64,000 nucleotides of DNA, from contig CBDCVY010000013.1 in the NCBI GenBank assembly GCA_965223245.1, positions 558,001 through 622,000 on the forward strand. Reading direction: 5' to 3'. Origin of the DNA: CBDCVY01 sp965223245. GTDB lineage: Bacteria; Nitrospinota; Nitrospinia; Nitrospinales; Nitrospinaceae. Position 1 is the first letter of the stretch; each line of letters starts with the position of its first letter. The notes beneath the pieces were generated by a model. The model was given only the letters and a program-made list of their open reading frames with translations, was not told the DNA's origin and did no database searches. This document shows positions 54,264-63,145 of this stretch, in pieces. The translations under genes and the position numbers were made by a program.

Positions 54264-54278
54264 GCAAACTTTATACCA
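54264..54278 (-). promoter_or_regulatory. Predicted sigma-54 promoter of the eCIS operon
   Basis: On the minus strand, TGGTATAAAGTTTGC has GG and GC exactly 10 bases apart and matches 8 of 11 fixed RpoN positions. Predicted transcription starts near 54252, giving a leader of about 80 bases before the sheath start at 54170. No competing sigma-70 promoter stands out in this stretch. Confidence 0.65.
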
Positions 54279-54346
54279 GTGGGAAATAAATTATAGGGTT
54301 GATTTAATTAGAATTATTCTATTTTGATTTTGTGCAGGCGGGTTAT

Positions 54347-54370
54347 TTTTGACCCAGTACCGGGTCAAAA
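54347..54370. promoter_or_regulatory. Perfect palindrome TTTTGACCC-N6-GGGTCAAAA, candidate activator-binding site
   Basis: Nine-base arms pair perfectly around a six-base centre. The centre lies about 106 bases upstream of the predicted sigma-54 start and nine bases after the stop of the activator gene. Neither strand has a T run after the stem, so it is not a good terminator. Position and symmetry fit an enhancer site for a dimeric activator, most simply the adjacent one. Confidence 0.6.
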
Positions 54371-54378
54371 GCATGTAT

Positions 54379-55758
54379 TTATTCTTTATAGTTTTGTGCA
54401 TTAATACCGTGCTTTTTTAAAAGCTTTCCTAGGGACCGTCTTTCCTTTTCAGCTAAAGTGGAGGCCTTGGTTACATTTCCTTGGGCTCGCTCCATTAAAT
54501 GAATTAAATATGATTTTTCAAATTGCTCAATTGCGTTTGTTTTAGCTTCCCGAAAGTTTAAATAAAGATTTGGTTCGTTAATTTTATGGTTGAAGGGGTC
54601 GGGTTCTATTAAATGGTGATCCTGGATTCTTATTTCTTTGTCTTCATTCATAACAAAGGCACGATAGACAACATTTTCCAATTCACGAATATTTCCCGGC
54701 CAGGAATAGGATAAAAGAAACTTGGTGGACTCTGGACTTATCACTTTAATAGGGGTCTCGTATTTTTTTGATAACTTTTTAACAATAATGTTTGCTATTA
54801 AGAGAATGTCTTCACCGCGTTTTCTTAGAGGAGGTACAGATAATTCTGTCACGCGAAGCCGAAATAATAAATCTTTTCGAAAACTTGGTGAATTGGATAA
54901 GTGGGTTAAAGGGGTATTCGTTGCAGCCATTATTTTAAGGTTAGATTGCTGCAAACCCTGGCTTCCTAGAGGTCGATATTCTTTGTATTGCAGGAATCGC
55001 AATAGTGAAACTTGCGCCTTTGTTGTAAGAGTATCCACTTCATCTAAAAATAAAGTTCCACCTTCCGCCTGTTCAACTATTCCTTTGTATTTTTGTGTTG
55101 CTCCTGTATATGCTCCAGATTCATGACCAAAGAGTTCGTTTTCAAATAGCTCATCTGGGATTCCTCCACAATTGATGGGAATGAAAGGTTTGTTATTTCT
55201 AGGACTTAAGGAGTGAATTGCCTTTGCAGCCAATTCTTTTCCGGTACCCGTTTCGCCACTTATGAGTAGTGGTTCATCAAACTTACTGTATTTTTTTATC
55301 AGAAAAGAAATTTCTTTGAAAGAGGAGGAGTTGCCATAAAGATTAAAGCGAGATAAATCATTATTTTCATAGGAAGAAATTTTGTTAAATTGCTGGCCAT
55401 TTTTATTTGTGAAAGCTTTTTCAATTCGAAAATATAATTCCTTTAAATTGCATGGCCAAAAAAAAACGTCATCAAATTTTTTTATAATTTTGTTATCTAA
55501 ATGTTCCATGTCTTTTTGTAAAACGGCTAGAATTCGTTTTTGATTAGGTAAGGCGGTTTGGTGATTCATTACAAGAGGTAAAATATCATCACTTATTAGT
55601 GCAATCTGATTGCTATGACACGCTGGATAATCTTTTAACCAAGCCGTAGGGGTCAATGTGTGGGTATGGTATTTCAGCTTTTTTAATGAAAAACAAAGAG
55701 ATTTGGTAGTGGAAAAGCCCGACGAGGCCACAACTGCAATAGATCTATCTTTTCCCAT
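54379..55758 (-). CDS. Sigma-54-dependent transcription activator (enhancer-binding protein)
   Basis: A 459-residue RpoN activator. The N-terminal 120 residues look like a receiver-type domain but lack an evident phospho-Asp pocket. The AAA+ core has Walker A GETGTGKE (168-175), the sigma-54 contact loop GAYTGA (215-220), Walker B TLFLDEVD (235-242), and the late SWPGNIRELENVV. A Fis-type HTH (GNVTKASTLAEKERRSLGKLLKKHGI) ends the protein. I chose the ATG at 55758 for its strong GGAGGGGG ribosome-binding site. It lies directly upstream of the eCIS operon and is its likely regulator. Confidence 0.93.
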   Translation of the reverse strand: MGKDRSIAVVASSGFSTTKSLCFSLKKLKYHTHTLTPTAWLKDYPACHSNQIALISDDILPLVMNHQTALPNQKRILAVLQKDMEHLDNKIIKKFDDVFFWPCNLKELYFRIEKAFTNKNGQQFNKISSYENNDLSRFNLYGNSSSFKEISFLIKKYSKFDEPLLISGETGTGKELAAKAIHSLSPRNNKPFIPINCGGIPDELFENELFGHESGAYTGATQKYKGIVEQAEGGTLFLDEVDTLTTKAQVSLLRFLQYKEYRPLGSQGLQQSNLKIMAATNTPLTHLSNSPSFRKDLLFRLRVTELSVPPLRKRGEDILLIANIIVKKLSKKYETPIKVISPESTKFLLSYSWPGNIRELENVVYRAFVMNEDKEIRIQDHHLIEPDPFNHKINEPNLYLNFREAKTNAIEQFEKSYLIHLMERAQGNVTKASTLAEKERRSLGKLLKKHGINAQNYKE

Positions 55759-56345
55759 TTTCCCCCTCCGCAAAAAATTAAGATCTACCTTAAAGTAAGT
55801 TTTTATAAACAAATTAAGAGAAATTTTTTTGTCTAAATTCGATAATTATTGGTTTTCGAATATTTTCTTGCACCTCAAATGTTTAAAATAAAAAACAAGC
55901 TTAAAAGGTTTTACAAAGCTTTCTATTTTGTAGACAAAAACTAAACAATAGCTCTATAAACTCTTATAGCAAAACAAGATAATTAATTTCGGAAAATTGA
56001 TCTATAAAGTATTATGGATTTTAAGATATATTTACCATTTTTTATGATTTGTTTCTATGCTTAAGTTGACTTTTGACGTTATTATTTTAATTTCAATATG
56101 TTTGTAGCAAATTTGCAATTCTCGTAGTTTTTTTAATTCCAGAAAATCATATTTAGTTGGGCAGAGAATTTTCCCTAATGCTAAAATTAGTATCGGAACA
56201 AAATATACATTGCTGAGGTTTGCCTAAATTTTACCCTGTAGGTAAGAAAATGAATAGCTTCATTTTTTTGTAAGATTTTTTCTAATGTTTTGCACCATAA
56301 TTTGGGGTCCCGTGCTATAATTTCTCTACTTTTTTTAGGGGGGGC
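55759..56345. other. Intergenic AT-rich region between activator and TetR genes
   Basis: About 590 bases of very AT-rich sequence between divergent genes. I see no ORF with a credible ribosome-binding site, no RNA gene and no clear promoter motif that I would stand behind. It must carry promoters for both flanking genes. Confidence 0.5.
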
Positions 56346-56933
56346 ATGGGACGTCCAAGAGAATTCAATAGAGACAATGCTATTCAAAGTGCAATGAAGG
56401 TGTTTTGGCTTCAAGGCTATGAAAAAACTTCATTAACTGATTTGATTCTGGAAATGGGATTGTCGAAGAGTAGCTTTTACCAGTCTTTTGGTTCTAAGAG
56501 AGAGTTGTTTAAATTATGTTTAGATAAGTATAAAGGGGATTTTCTTAGTAAGGCAAGTCGAAAACTTGATAAAAGTGCTTCTGGTAAAGTTTTTATAAAT
56601 ACCTTTTTTAAAGAAATAATTGATAAGCCGTCAAATCCTATTGCAAATAGAGGATGTTTCATAGTTAATACGGCAATAGAATTTAAGAAAAAGGATAAAA
56701 AGATAGCAAATTTCATCAACCAATCGATGAACGACTTACAGTTTGTTTTTCAAAAAGCTATAGATAAGTCAAAAAAAGATGGGGAGCTCCCACAGTTTTC
56801 AAAATCAAATGTATTGGCAGGCAAGTTAGTGATGGTTTTTTTTGGTTCAAAAGTAATGTTCAGGGTTGGAATGGAAAGAAGTTTTATAAAAAAAGTAGTT
56901 TTTTATTCAATAGAAAATTTATTTGTTGCCTGA
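56346..56933 (+). CDS. TetR-family transcription regulator
   Basis: A 195-residue regulator. The N-terminal DNA-binding domain reads GRPREFNRDNAIQSAMKVFWLQGYEKTSLTDLILEMGLSKSSFYQSFGSKRELF, a textbook TetR helix-turn-helix. The C-terminal ligand or dimer domain has no recognisable ligand signature but contains NRGCFIVNTAIEF, common in the AcrR/YxaF-like subgroup. The target is unknown; its own upstream region is the first candidate. A bidirectional terminator follows. Confidence 0.92.
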   Translation: MGRPREFNRDNAIQSAMKVFWLQGYEKTSLTDLILEMGLSKSSFYQSFGSKRELFKLCLDKYKGDFLSKASRKLDKSASGKVFINTFFKEIIDKPSNPIANRGCFIVNTAIEFKKKDKKIANFINQSMNDLQFVFQKAIDKSKKDGELPQFSKSNVLAGKLVMVFFGSKVMFRVGMERSFIKKVVFYSIENLFVA

Positions 56934-56957
56934 GTGACAATTAATTAGCACAAAGAT

Positions 56958-56995
56958 AAAAACCGCAGAACCCCAATGGGTAATGCGGTTTTTTT
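56958..56995. terminator. Bidirectional Rho-independent terminator
   Basis: AAAAACCGCA (56958-56967) pairs with TGCGGTTTTT (from 56984), with an inner CCC/GGG helix. T runs occur on both strands. It separates the TetR gene from the convergent phoX-like gene. Confidence 0.88.
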
Positions 56996-57025
56996 AAATC
57001 TAAGTATTTTTAAACTATTTATTAA

Positions 57026-58293
57026 TTATTTGCGTCTACTGGGATCTTTTTTTATAGCCCAAGTTCCGTCACCATCATTTGCTGCAGAATGTTGAATATT
57101 GACATAAAGGGTCGTTTTGTCTGCTGGATCAAAGTATACTCCTGTTCCCTCCGCTCTAGGATCTGAGAGAGAGCCAAACAGATTTACTTGGTTGGCAATG
57201 GGTTCAGAGCCTGAGGCGAACCAAATATCTGAAGGAACATTATCTTCAATAATCCTAAGCTTCCATCAGGTGATTCGGCCAGGTTATCTGGATTGTCCAT
57301 GCCGGATGAGAAATTAGCATCACCAGGAACTCCCACTTCAACTGGAACATTGATACCGGGCATTACATAATTTGAAACAACTAATGTGGTGAGGTCAAGT
57401 GCCAATACACGGCCATCGTAATTTTGGTTTCCTTTTGTGTCTCGAGTTCCCTCTGTGACGGCAATGTAAAGGTAATTTCCAATAATCTCAATGTCTTCGG
57501 GACGTTGATAACTTTGGCCCCCTTTTAAAGTTCCACTTTCTCTAGCATTTAAAGGGTCAATAGGGCCTACCCATTGGGCTTGTCCAATCCCTTCTATAGT
57601 ATCTCCAATAACAATTTTTAGAACAAAAAGATTTCCACTGGAAAGGTCTCCATACTGATCCGGGACGAACTTATAAATGCCACCACCACATGGGGTAAAT
57701 CCACAACCCACTGATTGACCTCTCCATTCGTCAACCACATAGATATTGCCTTTCGAATCTATATTAATGCCTTCATGTGCTAACCGACCGACTTCATCAC
57801 GCTGGATTACTGTGCCTGGAATCATATCAGGATTCAAAACAATTTCAAACAAACGTCCATCAGTTGTTTCTTCAGCAAATAATAACGTTCCCCAAGGTGC
57901 CCATCGAATTCCATCCAGGGCTGTCCATGAGGGGTCCTGGGCTAAAATAGTAGTAATGTTTGTTTTTAAGTCCACAACCGATATGGCACCACCTTCCGGA
58001 ACATTTCGGACTTCATGAGTTCGATACAGAAAGCGACCTGCCATTGGATCTGTTTCGTTAACAGTATTCATATTATTGAGATCATCTCTGCCATCATCAT
58101 AAATATTTAAATCGGTTTCATCAGAAACTACGGATTGAGTAAAACCCTTAGGAAGTTTCCAAGGAGCTGCCGGATTCCAATTGGCGGTATTGGCTGAGGA
58201 GTTAATTTTTTTGTTAAATATGTCGGCAAAACCAGTTCCGGAAATAAATAGCAGACTAAAAGCGACTAGAAATACTGAGTTGAGTTTGTTCAT
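57026..58293 (-). pseudogene. PhoX-like (DUF839) secreted phosphatase-type gene with a frameshift
   Basis: The gene starts at 58293 with a signal peptide (1-23). DUF839/PhoX-type sequence follows: DPMAGRFLYRTHEVRNVPEGGAISVVDL, DGIRWAPWGTLLFAEE, GNIYVVDEWRG and QSYQRPEDIEI. In the original frame it stops at 57184 after an unlikely tail. Just after NPDNLAESPDGSL, a shift of one base near 57251-57258 restores IIEDNVPSDIWFASGS...GTGVYFDPADKTTLYVNIQHSAANDGDGTWAI and a stop at 57026, exactly the expected family ending. One base seems deleted. It may be a real mutation or a sequencing/assembly error. Confidence 0.8.
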
Positions 58294-58745
58294 ACTTAAT
58301 CTTCTCCCAATAATTAGAGGTTATTGGATTAGAAAGATTAATTTTCTTGAGGTTTCTCTGCAAATAACAAAGCAATTTATAGTTTATTATTTAATTTTAA
58401 ATCTATTGAGTTTCCTTTAAAGACAAGTGGGTTTTCAGGAGGTGAAATAATTGTTATATTGGAATGCAGGGATTGTGAATAAAGATACTACTCTTTAATG
58501 TATTCCTCTTTTAATTCACCTGGGAATTATTTCAATCGGAAAAATTCATATAAATTCTTACCCAGTACCTAAAGAAAAAATATTTATCTGGTTAAGTTAG
58601 AAAAAAGTGTCAATTATTTTCATTTAGTTCTAGGAATGAGCGAATTGTAGTTTTTTGCAGGTAATAGAAATACAGTAGTGAATAAAAATGAGAGGAAATT
58701 TGGTTATTATTTTTAGAGATTTATTATAGGAGGTACTCTCAAAGC
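58294..58745. other. Intergenic region between phoX-like and methyltransferase genes
   Basis: About 450 AT-rich bases between divergent genes. No credible ORF or RNA gene is seen. A GGAGGT ribosome-binding sequence near 58729 belongs to the methyltransferase. I could not assign promoters with confidence. Confidence 0.45.
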
Positions 58746-59612
58746 ATGAGCTTAAAAGAACTTTGTCCATGGCAGGTTAAATTTCATATAAAGAAATTTA
58801 CTTCAAAGCATAAAGCTTTGAAGAATATTTTAAGGCAATTGGGGATTTTTAAACATGGAGAAGGAGAAAACCCTGACTATTCATATAGTATTTTTCAAAA
58901 ACATTACCAACGTGTAAAAAAAATAATTCCAAATGAAAATTTCGTTTGTTTGGAAATTGGTCCAGGAGGATATTTTTCTTCTTCTGTTATTAGTCATCTA
59001 CTTGGAAGTAAGAAAACCTATATGGTTGATGTGGAAGAAATAAACCCCAATGCAATAAAATCTTATCCTATTTTATTAGATTTTTTAAAAGACAAAGGTT
59101 TGAATACTGACGAAATAAAAAACCTAAGCAATTCTCATGAAATTTTAAATGCAGTACAGGGTGTATACTATTCTAAAGGCATTCATTCATTATCAGATAT
59201 TCCAGACTCTTCAATTGATTTTATTTGGTCAAATGCTTGTCTCGAGCATATTTATATTGAAAACTTTAAAGATTTAATTTCTGAAACTAAACGAATATTG
59301 CGAGGGAATGGAGTTTGTTCCCATACGATAGACTTACAAGATCATTTGGGTTATTCGTTGAATAATTTAAGGTTTTCTCCCGAATACTGGGAATCGGATG
59401 ATATCAAGCAATCCGGGTTTTACACTAACCGAATTCGATATAAAGAGATGATAAGAATTTTTGAACAAATAGGGTTTAAAGTAGATATTGTTGAAACTAA
59501 AAGATGGGATGAGCTTCCCATAGATATCCAAAAATTAGATCCGTATTTTTCAAAAAATAAGGATGAAGATTTAAGTGTTGCTACATTTGATGTTTTGCTG
59601 ACCACTGAATAA
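58746..59612 (+). CDS. SAM-dependent methyltransferase
   Basis: A 288-residue class I methyltransferase. Motif I is NFVCLEIGPGGYFSSSVISHLLG, the acidic post-I strand is TYMVDVEEINP, and motif IV is DSSIDFIWSNACLEHI, as in methyltransferase type 11 proteins. The later ILRGNGVCSHTIDLQDHLGYS also fits. There is no signal peptide. It lies upstream of the radical SAM genes on the same strand, but 378 bases separate them, so a shared pathway is only possible. The substrate is unknown. Confidence 0.85.
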   Translation: MSLKELCPWQVKFHIKKFTSKHKALKNILRQLGIFKHGEGENPDYSYSIFQKHYQRVKKIIPNENFVCLEIGPGGYFSSSVISHLLGSKKTYMVDVEEINPNAIKSYPILLDFLKDKGLNTDEIKNLSNSHEILNAVQGVYYSKGIHSLSDIPDSSIDFIWSNACLEHIYIENFKDLISETKRILRGNGVCSHTIDLQDHLGYSLNNLRFSPEYWESDDIKQSGFYTNRIRYKEMIRIFEQIGFKVDIVETKRWDELPIDIQKLDPYFSKNKDEDLSVATFDVLLTTE

Positions 59613-59990
59613 AGCTATCAGGAAATAATTTTTATTGCCCTGCTTCCCCGATTTATTACGACGGACTCCCTCCTTCTAACTTGTATAGTTTGCTTGCAAA
59701 TTTATCAAGGGTATCTTTCCCTTAGATTGATTTATCCCTTATTTCATAGAATTTAAATTAAAAATGTTAATAGTGAACGTTGTTTGGCTAATTAAATAAT
59801 CATTATTGAGTTTTTAAGTTATCTCTTATCTCTATAAGAAATTTTGTTATAATCCCAATCAAACAAAGTACCTAAATAAAGTTTAAATGATTTAGTAGCT
59901 TTGGTGGTTATTGGTTTGCTTATTGTTTACTCTTCTGGATTTTTTGGGAAACGAATATTTTTAATTTGAGTAAAATTTAAAGAAATTTAT
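59613..59990. other. Intergenic region before the B12 radical SAM gene
   Basis: I looked here for a short RiPP precursor on both strands and found no ORF of useful length with a ribosome-binding site. The region is AT-rich with several stop codons in all frames. It probably only holds promoter sequence. Confidence 0.5.
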
Positions 59991-61838
59991 ATGCCTTTTC
60001 GCACAGCTCTTGTCAATATGCCCTTTGGGTTCCATATATATCCCTCGATTCAATTAGGGACATTATCGACTTTACTCAAGACTCATGGTTATGAGGTAAA
60101 AAGCCATTATCTGAATTTGCACTTTGCCCATCAATTAGGGATGCCTGTTTACAATGAACTTTGTGAAAAACGGCATTTAATAGGGGAATGGTTATTTTCT
60201 GAAATTTTGTTTGGGGATTCTCTCAAAAACCAATCCTATGTGAAGCATTTTGAATCTCACATTCAGGAAGTTTGTCATTCGATACAACAACCGAAGGAAT
60301 TCCTTATAAATGTTAAACGACAGATGGTTCCCGAGTTCTTGAGTTGGGCAGTGGAGTCAATTCCATGGAGTGATTATTCGGTGATTGGATTTACTTCTAC
60401 GTTTAATCAAAACTTAGCGAGTGTCACTTTAGCTAAATGGATCAAAGAAAAATATCCTAATGTAAAAATTCTTTTTGGTGGATCTAACTTTGACTCTGAA
60501 ATGGGCCTGGAATATTTTCGTGTATTTGATTGGATAGATTTTGTGGTTATGGGGGAAGCAGAACCAGTGTTACCTCAGTTAATGTCTGCGATAAAAAATG
60601 ATGAAGACATTCCCAATGGCGTGATTTATAGACAAGGTTCTGAAATTTGCCACCAAGAAAACACCAATATGTTTCAAAGTTTTGAAGAGTATGGTCCCCC
60701 TGATTATGACGATTATTTCGAACAATTGCAAAATATCGACCCTGAATCACCGCTATTGGAGAACCCGGTGGTGTTATATGAAACGGCCCGTGGTTGTTGG
60801 TGGGGAGAAAAACATCATTGCACTTTTTGTGGGTTAAATGCATCCACAATGAAATTTCGATCTCGTCCAGTAGAGCAGGTTAAATCTGAAATTTCTGAGA
60901 TGTCTAAGCGTTACGATACATTCCGTTTTCGTCTAGTCGATAATATTTTGGAGATGAAATACATTGACGGTATCTTTGCGGAATTTGCTAAAGAAAATTA
61001 TGATTTGCAGTTTTTTATTGAGGTCAAAAGTAATCTTAACAAAAAACAAATCAAAACACTTGCGCTAGGAGGTGTAAATGTCATTCAGCCTGGTATTGAA
61101 AGTTTTAGTGTCAATCAACTGAATGACATGGATAAAGGTGTTCGACCTTTGCAGAATATATTGTTTCTTAAATGGGCTCTCTATTATGGTATCGATGTAA
61201 CTTGGAATATATTAACCGGGTTCCCAGGAGAAATTGATGCGGATTACAGAAATCAAATTGAAATTCTTAAGTCCCTTTTTCATTTACAGCCGCCAATTGG
61301 AGTGGGAGATCTTTGGTTAGAGAGATTCAGCCCCTATTTTTCAAGACCGGAAGAATATGGTGTTACTATCACCGGTGCTAGTGAAGCTTATTCTTATGTA
61401 TATGATTCCTCAAAGATTGACTTGATGAAAATTGCATATGATTTTGAGTACAACACTGAAAACCGCTTGAACCCAAGTTTAACCGAAGAGCTTAGACAAA
61501 TAGTTTCTAATTGGAAGCACCGACATCAGTCTGATCAGATTCCGTTTTTATTTTTTACCAAGTCGTTAAATTTTGTAACTGTCTACGACGGCCGGGATGC
61601 CAAGGAATCTTTTAAAATGCGATTTGAAGGACCTTCAGCCTGGGTAATTTTGTTTTGTAATGAAAAACCGAGAACCTTAGAACAAATTCAATTAATGGTT
61701 TCTGAAAAGGAATCTCAACCCGGGGTTCAAAATGAATCGATCAAGGCCATATTAAAGGACCTTGAATCCAAACGGATATTGTTTTCAGAACGCGGCAAAT
61801 ATTTAACTCTTGCCATTCCTCACAATTCTCATCTGTAG
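59991..61838 (+). CDS. B12-binding radical SAM protein, RiPP-maturation (rSAM_ocin_1-like) type
   Basis: A 615-residue protein. Residues 1-210 form a cobalamin-binding-like domain (ALVNMPFGFHIYPSIQLGTLSTLLKTHGYEV, ILFGGSNFDSEMG, VMGEAEPVLPQL). The radical SAM core begins ETARGCWWGEKHHCTFCGLN with cluster cysteines 269, 277 and 280 in the C-x7-C-x2-C spacing seen in RiPP C-methyltransferase-type proteins. The C-terminal 80 residues look like a small winged-helix/peptide-recognition part (WVILFCNEKPRTLEQIQ...ILKDLESKRILFSERG). Such enzymes methylate unactivated carbons in peptides. No precursor is visible beside it. Confidence 0.85.
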   Translation: MPFRTALVNMPFGFHIYPSIQLGTLSTLLKTHGYEVKSHYLNLHFAHQLGMPVYNELCEKRHLIGEWLFSEILFGDSLKNQSYVKHFESHIQEVCHSIQQPKEFLINVKRQMVPEFLSWAVESIPWSDYSVIGFTSTFNQNLASVTLAKWIKEKYPNVKILFGGSNFDSEMGLEYFRVFDWIDFVVMGEAEPVLPQLMSAIKNDEDIPNGVIYRQGSEICHQENTNMFQSFEEYGPPDYDDYFEQLQNIDPESPLLENPVVLYETARGCWWGEKHHCTFCGLNASTMKFRSRPVEQVKSEISEMSKRYDTFRFRLVDNILEMKYIDGIFAEFAKENYDLQFFIEVKSNLNKKQIKTLALGGVNVIQPGIESFSVNQLNDMDKGVRPLQNILFLKWALYYGIDVTWNILTGFPGEIDADYRNQIEILKSLFHLQPPIGVGDLWLERFSPYFSRPEEYGVTITGASEAYSYVYDSSKIDLMKIAYDFEYNTENRLNPSLTEELRQIVSNWKHRHQSDQIPFLFFTKSLNFVTVYDGRDAKESFKMRFEGPSAWVILFCNEKPRTLEQIQLMVSEKESQPGVQNESIKAILKDLESKRILFSERGKYLTLAIPHNSHL

Positions 61839-61868
61839 AATATTTTCGTTAATAGTTACTTTATAATT

Positions 61869-62936
61869 TTAAGTGAAATTGTAGGCAAAACACCCGCTTG
61901 TGCAGCGTACCATGTAATGAGGGCAACTTCGGCAAGGCTCTTTTGGTTTCGTGTCTTCAAAAACATGACCGAGAAATTTGGTATGCATTTTTTTCACGGC
62001 AATTTCATTGATTTCGCCAAAATCTTGGATATTTCCCATTTTGAAATTATGGAATGGAAAACAATTGAAGCAATCGCCGACCGGATCGATGTCCATTGGG
62101 CTATCATCGGCACAACCTAAATAAAAATCTCTATTTTGCCACTCCCGAACATCTGGGACGGGTTGGTTGGCATGATAGAAAAACCGCTCAACCAGTGGGT
62201 ACTCATCTTCTTCAATAGTATCCAAAAGACAGGGGGGGAATGAGCAGTCAAAACGAAAACATAATTGTGGATATTCCTTAAGAATATTGATCATTTTACG
62301 CCCAATTTTTGGATAATCGCGAATGGGTAGTGAAACGTTAACTTCTTCGCCTACGATTGGAAAAGCCGGGCTGACTCTAATCTTATATTTTTGCTCCTCA
62401 GGTAGACCCATTTCTTGATAAGTTTCGTCAATTTCCCTGCATTGTGTTTCTAAATCTTGATCCACTGAATAAAGATTGAGGCTGAACATGAGACTGTGCC
62501 CATTGGTTTCTAATATAGACTCAGCAGACTCTCTGCACCGCTGATGGTTTTTCTCAGAGATGTTTTCCATCGTTTGCCAATTTAATAAGACTGAAAATTG
62601 AATCTGCTTTTGCATACTCCCTTCAGGACCTACCATTTCTAAAATCAGATCCAATGCTTTATCTGGCATGAGTCCATTGGTAAAAATTCCTAAATAGGTA
62701 AAAGGAAGCATATTTTCTAGCGTACTAGAAAGCATGTCGGTAAATCTGGGATGCAAGGTAGGTTCCCCTCCCATAAAATTTATGAGAGAGACGTTTTTTG
62801 TTCTGGGTAGAAGTTCATTTTGGAAAAAATCATAATCCATCGATTTTCCGGGAGTTCGAACGTGCTCATCCATATACTCATCCGCGAAGCAGTAATTGCA
62901 CTTTAGATTGCAATAACTATTTAAAATAATGTTCAC
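61869..62936 (-). CDS. Radical SAM protein with C-terminal cysteine-rich (SPASM-like) domain
   Basis: A 355-residue radical SAM enzyme. The SAM cluster motif is CNLKCNYCF (Cys9, 13, 16), followed by MGGEPTLHPRF. The C-terminal part has many cysteines (LGCADDSPMDIDPVGDCFNCFPFHNFKMGN, then PCRSCPHYMVRCTSGCFAY), consistent with auxiliary Fe-S clusters of the SPASM/twitch type. Such enzymes often modify peptides or proteins. It is convergent with the B12 radical SAM gene (30 bases between ends). The substrate is unknown. Confidence 0.85.
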   Translation of the reverse strand: MNIILNSYCNLKCNYCFADEYMDEHVRTPGKSMDYDFFQNELLPRTKNVSLINFMGGEPTLHPRFTDMLSSTLENMLPFTYLGIFTNGLMPDKALDLILEMVGPEGSMQKQIQFSVLLNWQTMENISEKNHQRCRESAESILETNGHSLMFSLNLYSVDQDLETQCREIDETYQEMGLPEEQKYKIRVSPAFPIVGEEVNVSLPIRDYPKIGRKMINILKEYPQLCFRFDCSFPPCLLDTIEEDEYPLVERFFYHANQPVPDVREWQNRDFYLGCADDSPMDIDPVGDCFNCFPFHNFKMGNIQDFGEINEIAVKKMHTKFLGHVFEDTKPKEPCRSCPHYMVRCTSGCFAYNFT

Positions 62937-63086
62937 AGTTTACCTCCTTAAATTAGAATGGGTATCAAACCCAATTTAGGTCTCTCATCAATTCCACTGT
63001 GTTAAGGGGTAAATAAGGCCTTAAGTTTACAAAAATTAAGAAAATGACCTAGTTTTAATCCAGTCGGGGGATGAGTCTTGCTATTG

Positions 63087-63104
63087 TATAGGAAATTTCC
63101 TATA
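63087..63104. promoter_or_regulatory. Perfect 18-bp palindrome TATAGGAAATTTCCTATA, probable operator
   Basis: A perfectly symmetric 18-bp element lies in the divergent region between the radical SAM gene and the following gene. A further half-site TTCCTATA occurs at 63118-63125, 21 bases (two helical turns) from the one at 63097-63104. This fits cooperative repressor binding. The regulator is not identified. Confidence 0.55.
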
Positions 63105-63145
63105 ATTTGACAGAATATTCCTATATACGGAAGGCGAGGGAAATT

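Noticed and set aside
54347..54370. Rho-independent terminator of the activator gene
   Set aside because: The stem is followed by A-rich sequence on both strands instead of a T run, so a protein-binding site is the better reading.
59613..59990. RiPP precursor peptide gene
   Set aside because: All short frames here are interrupted or lack a ribosome-binding site; the longest ATG frame is 11 codons.
63107..63145. TTG start and TTGACA -35 element at 63107
   Set aside because: No -10 box at the right distance and no ribosome-binding site before the TTG; the ATG at 63146 has a good one.
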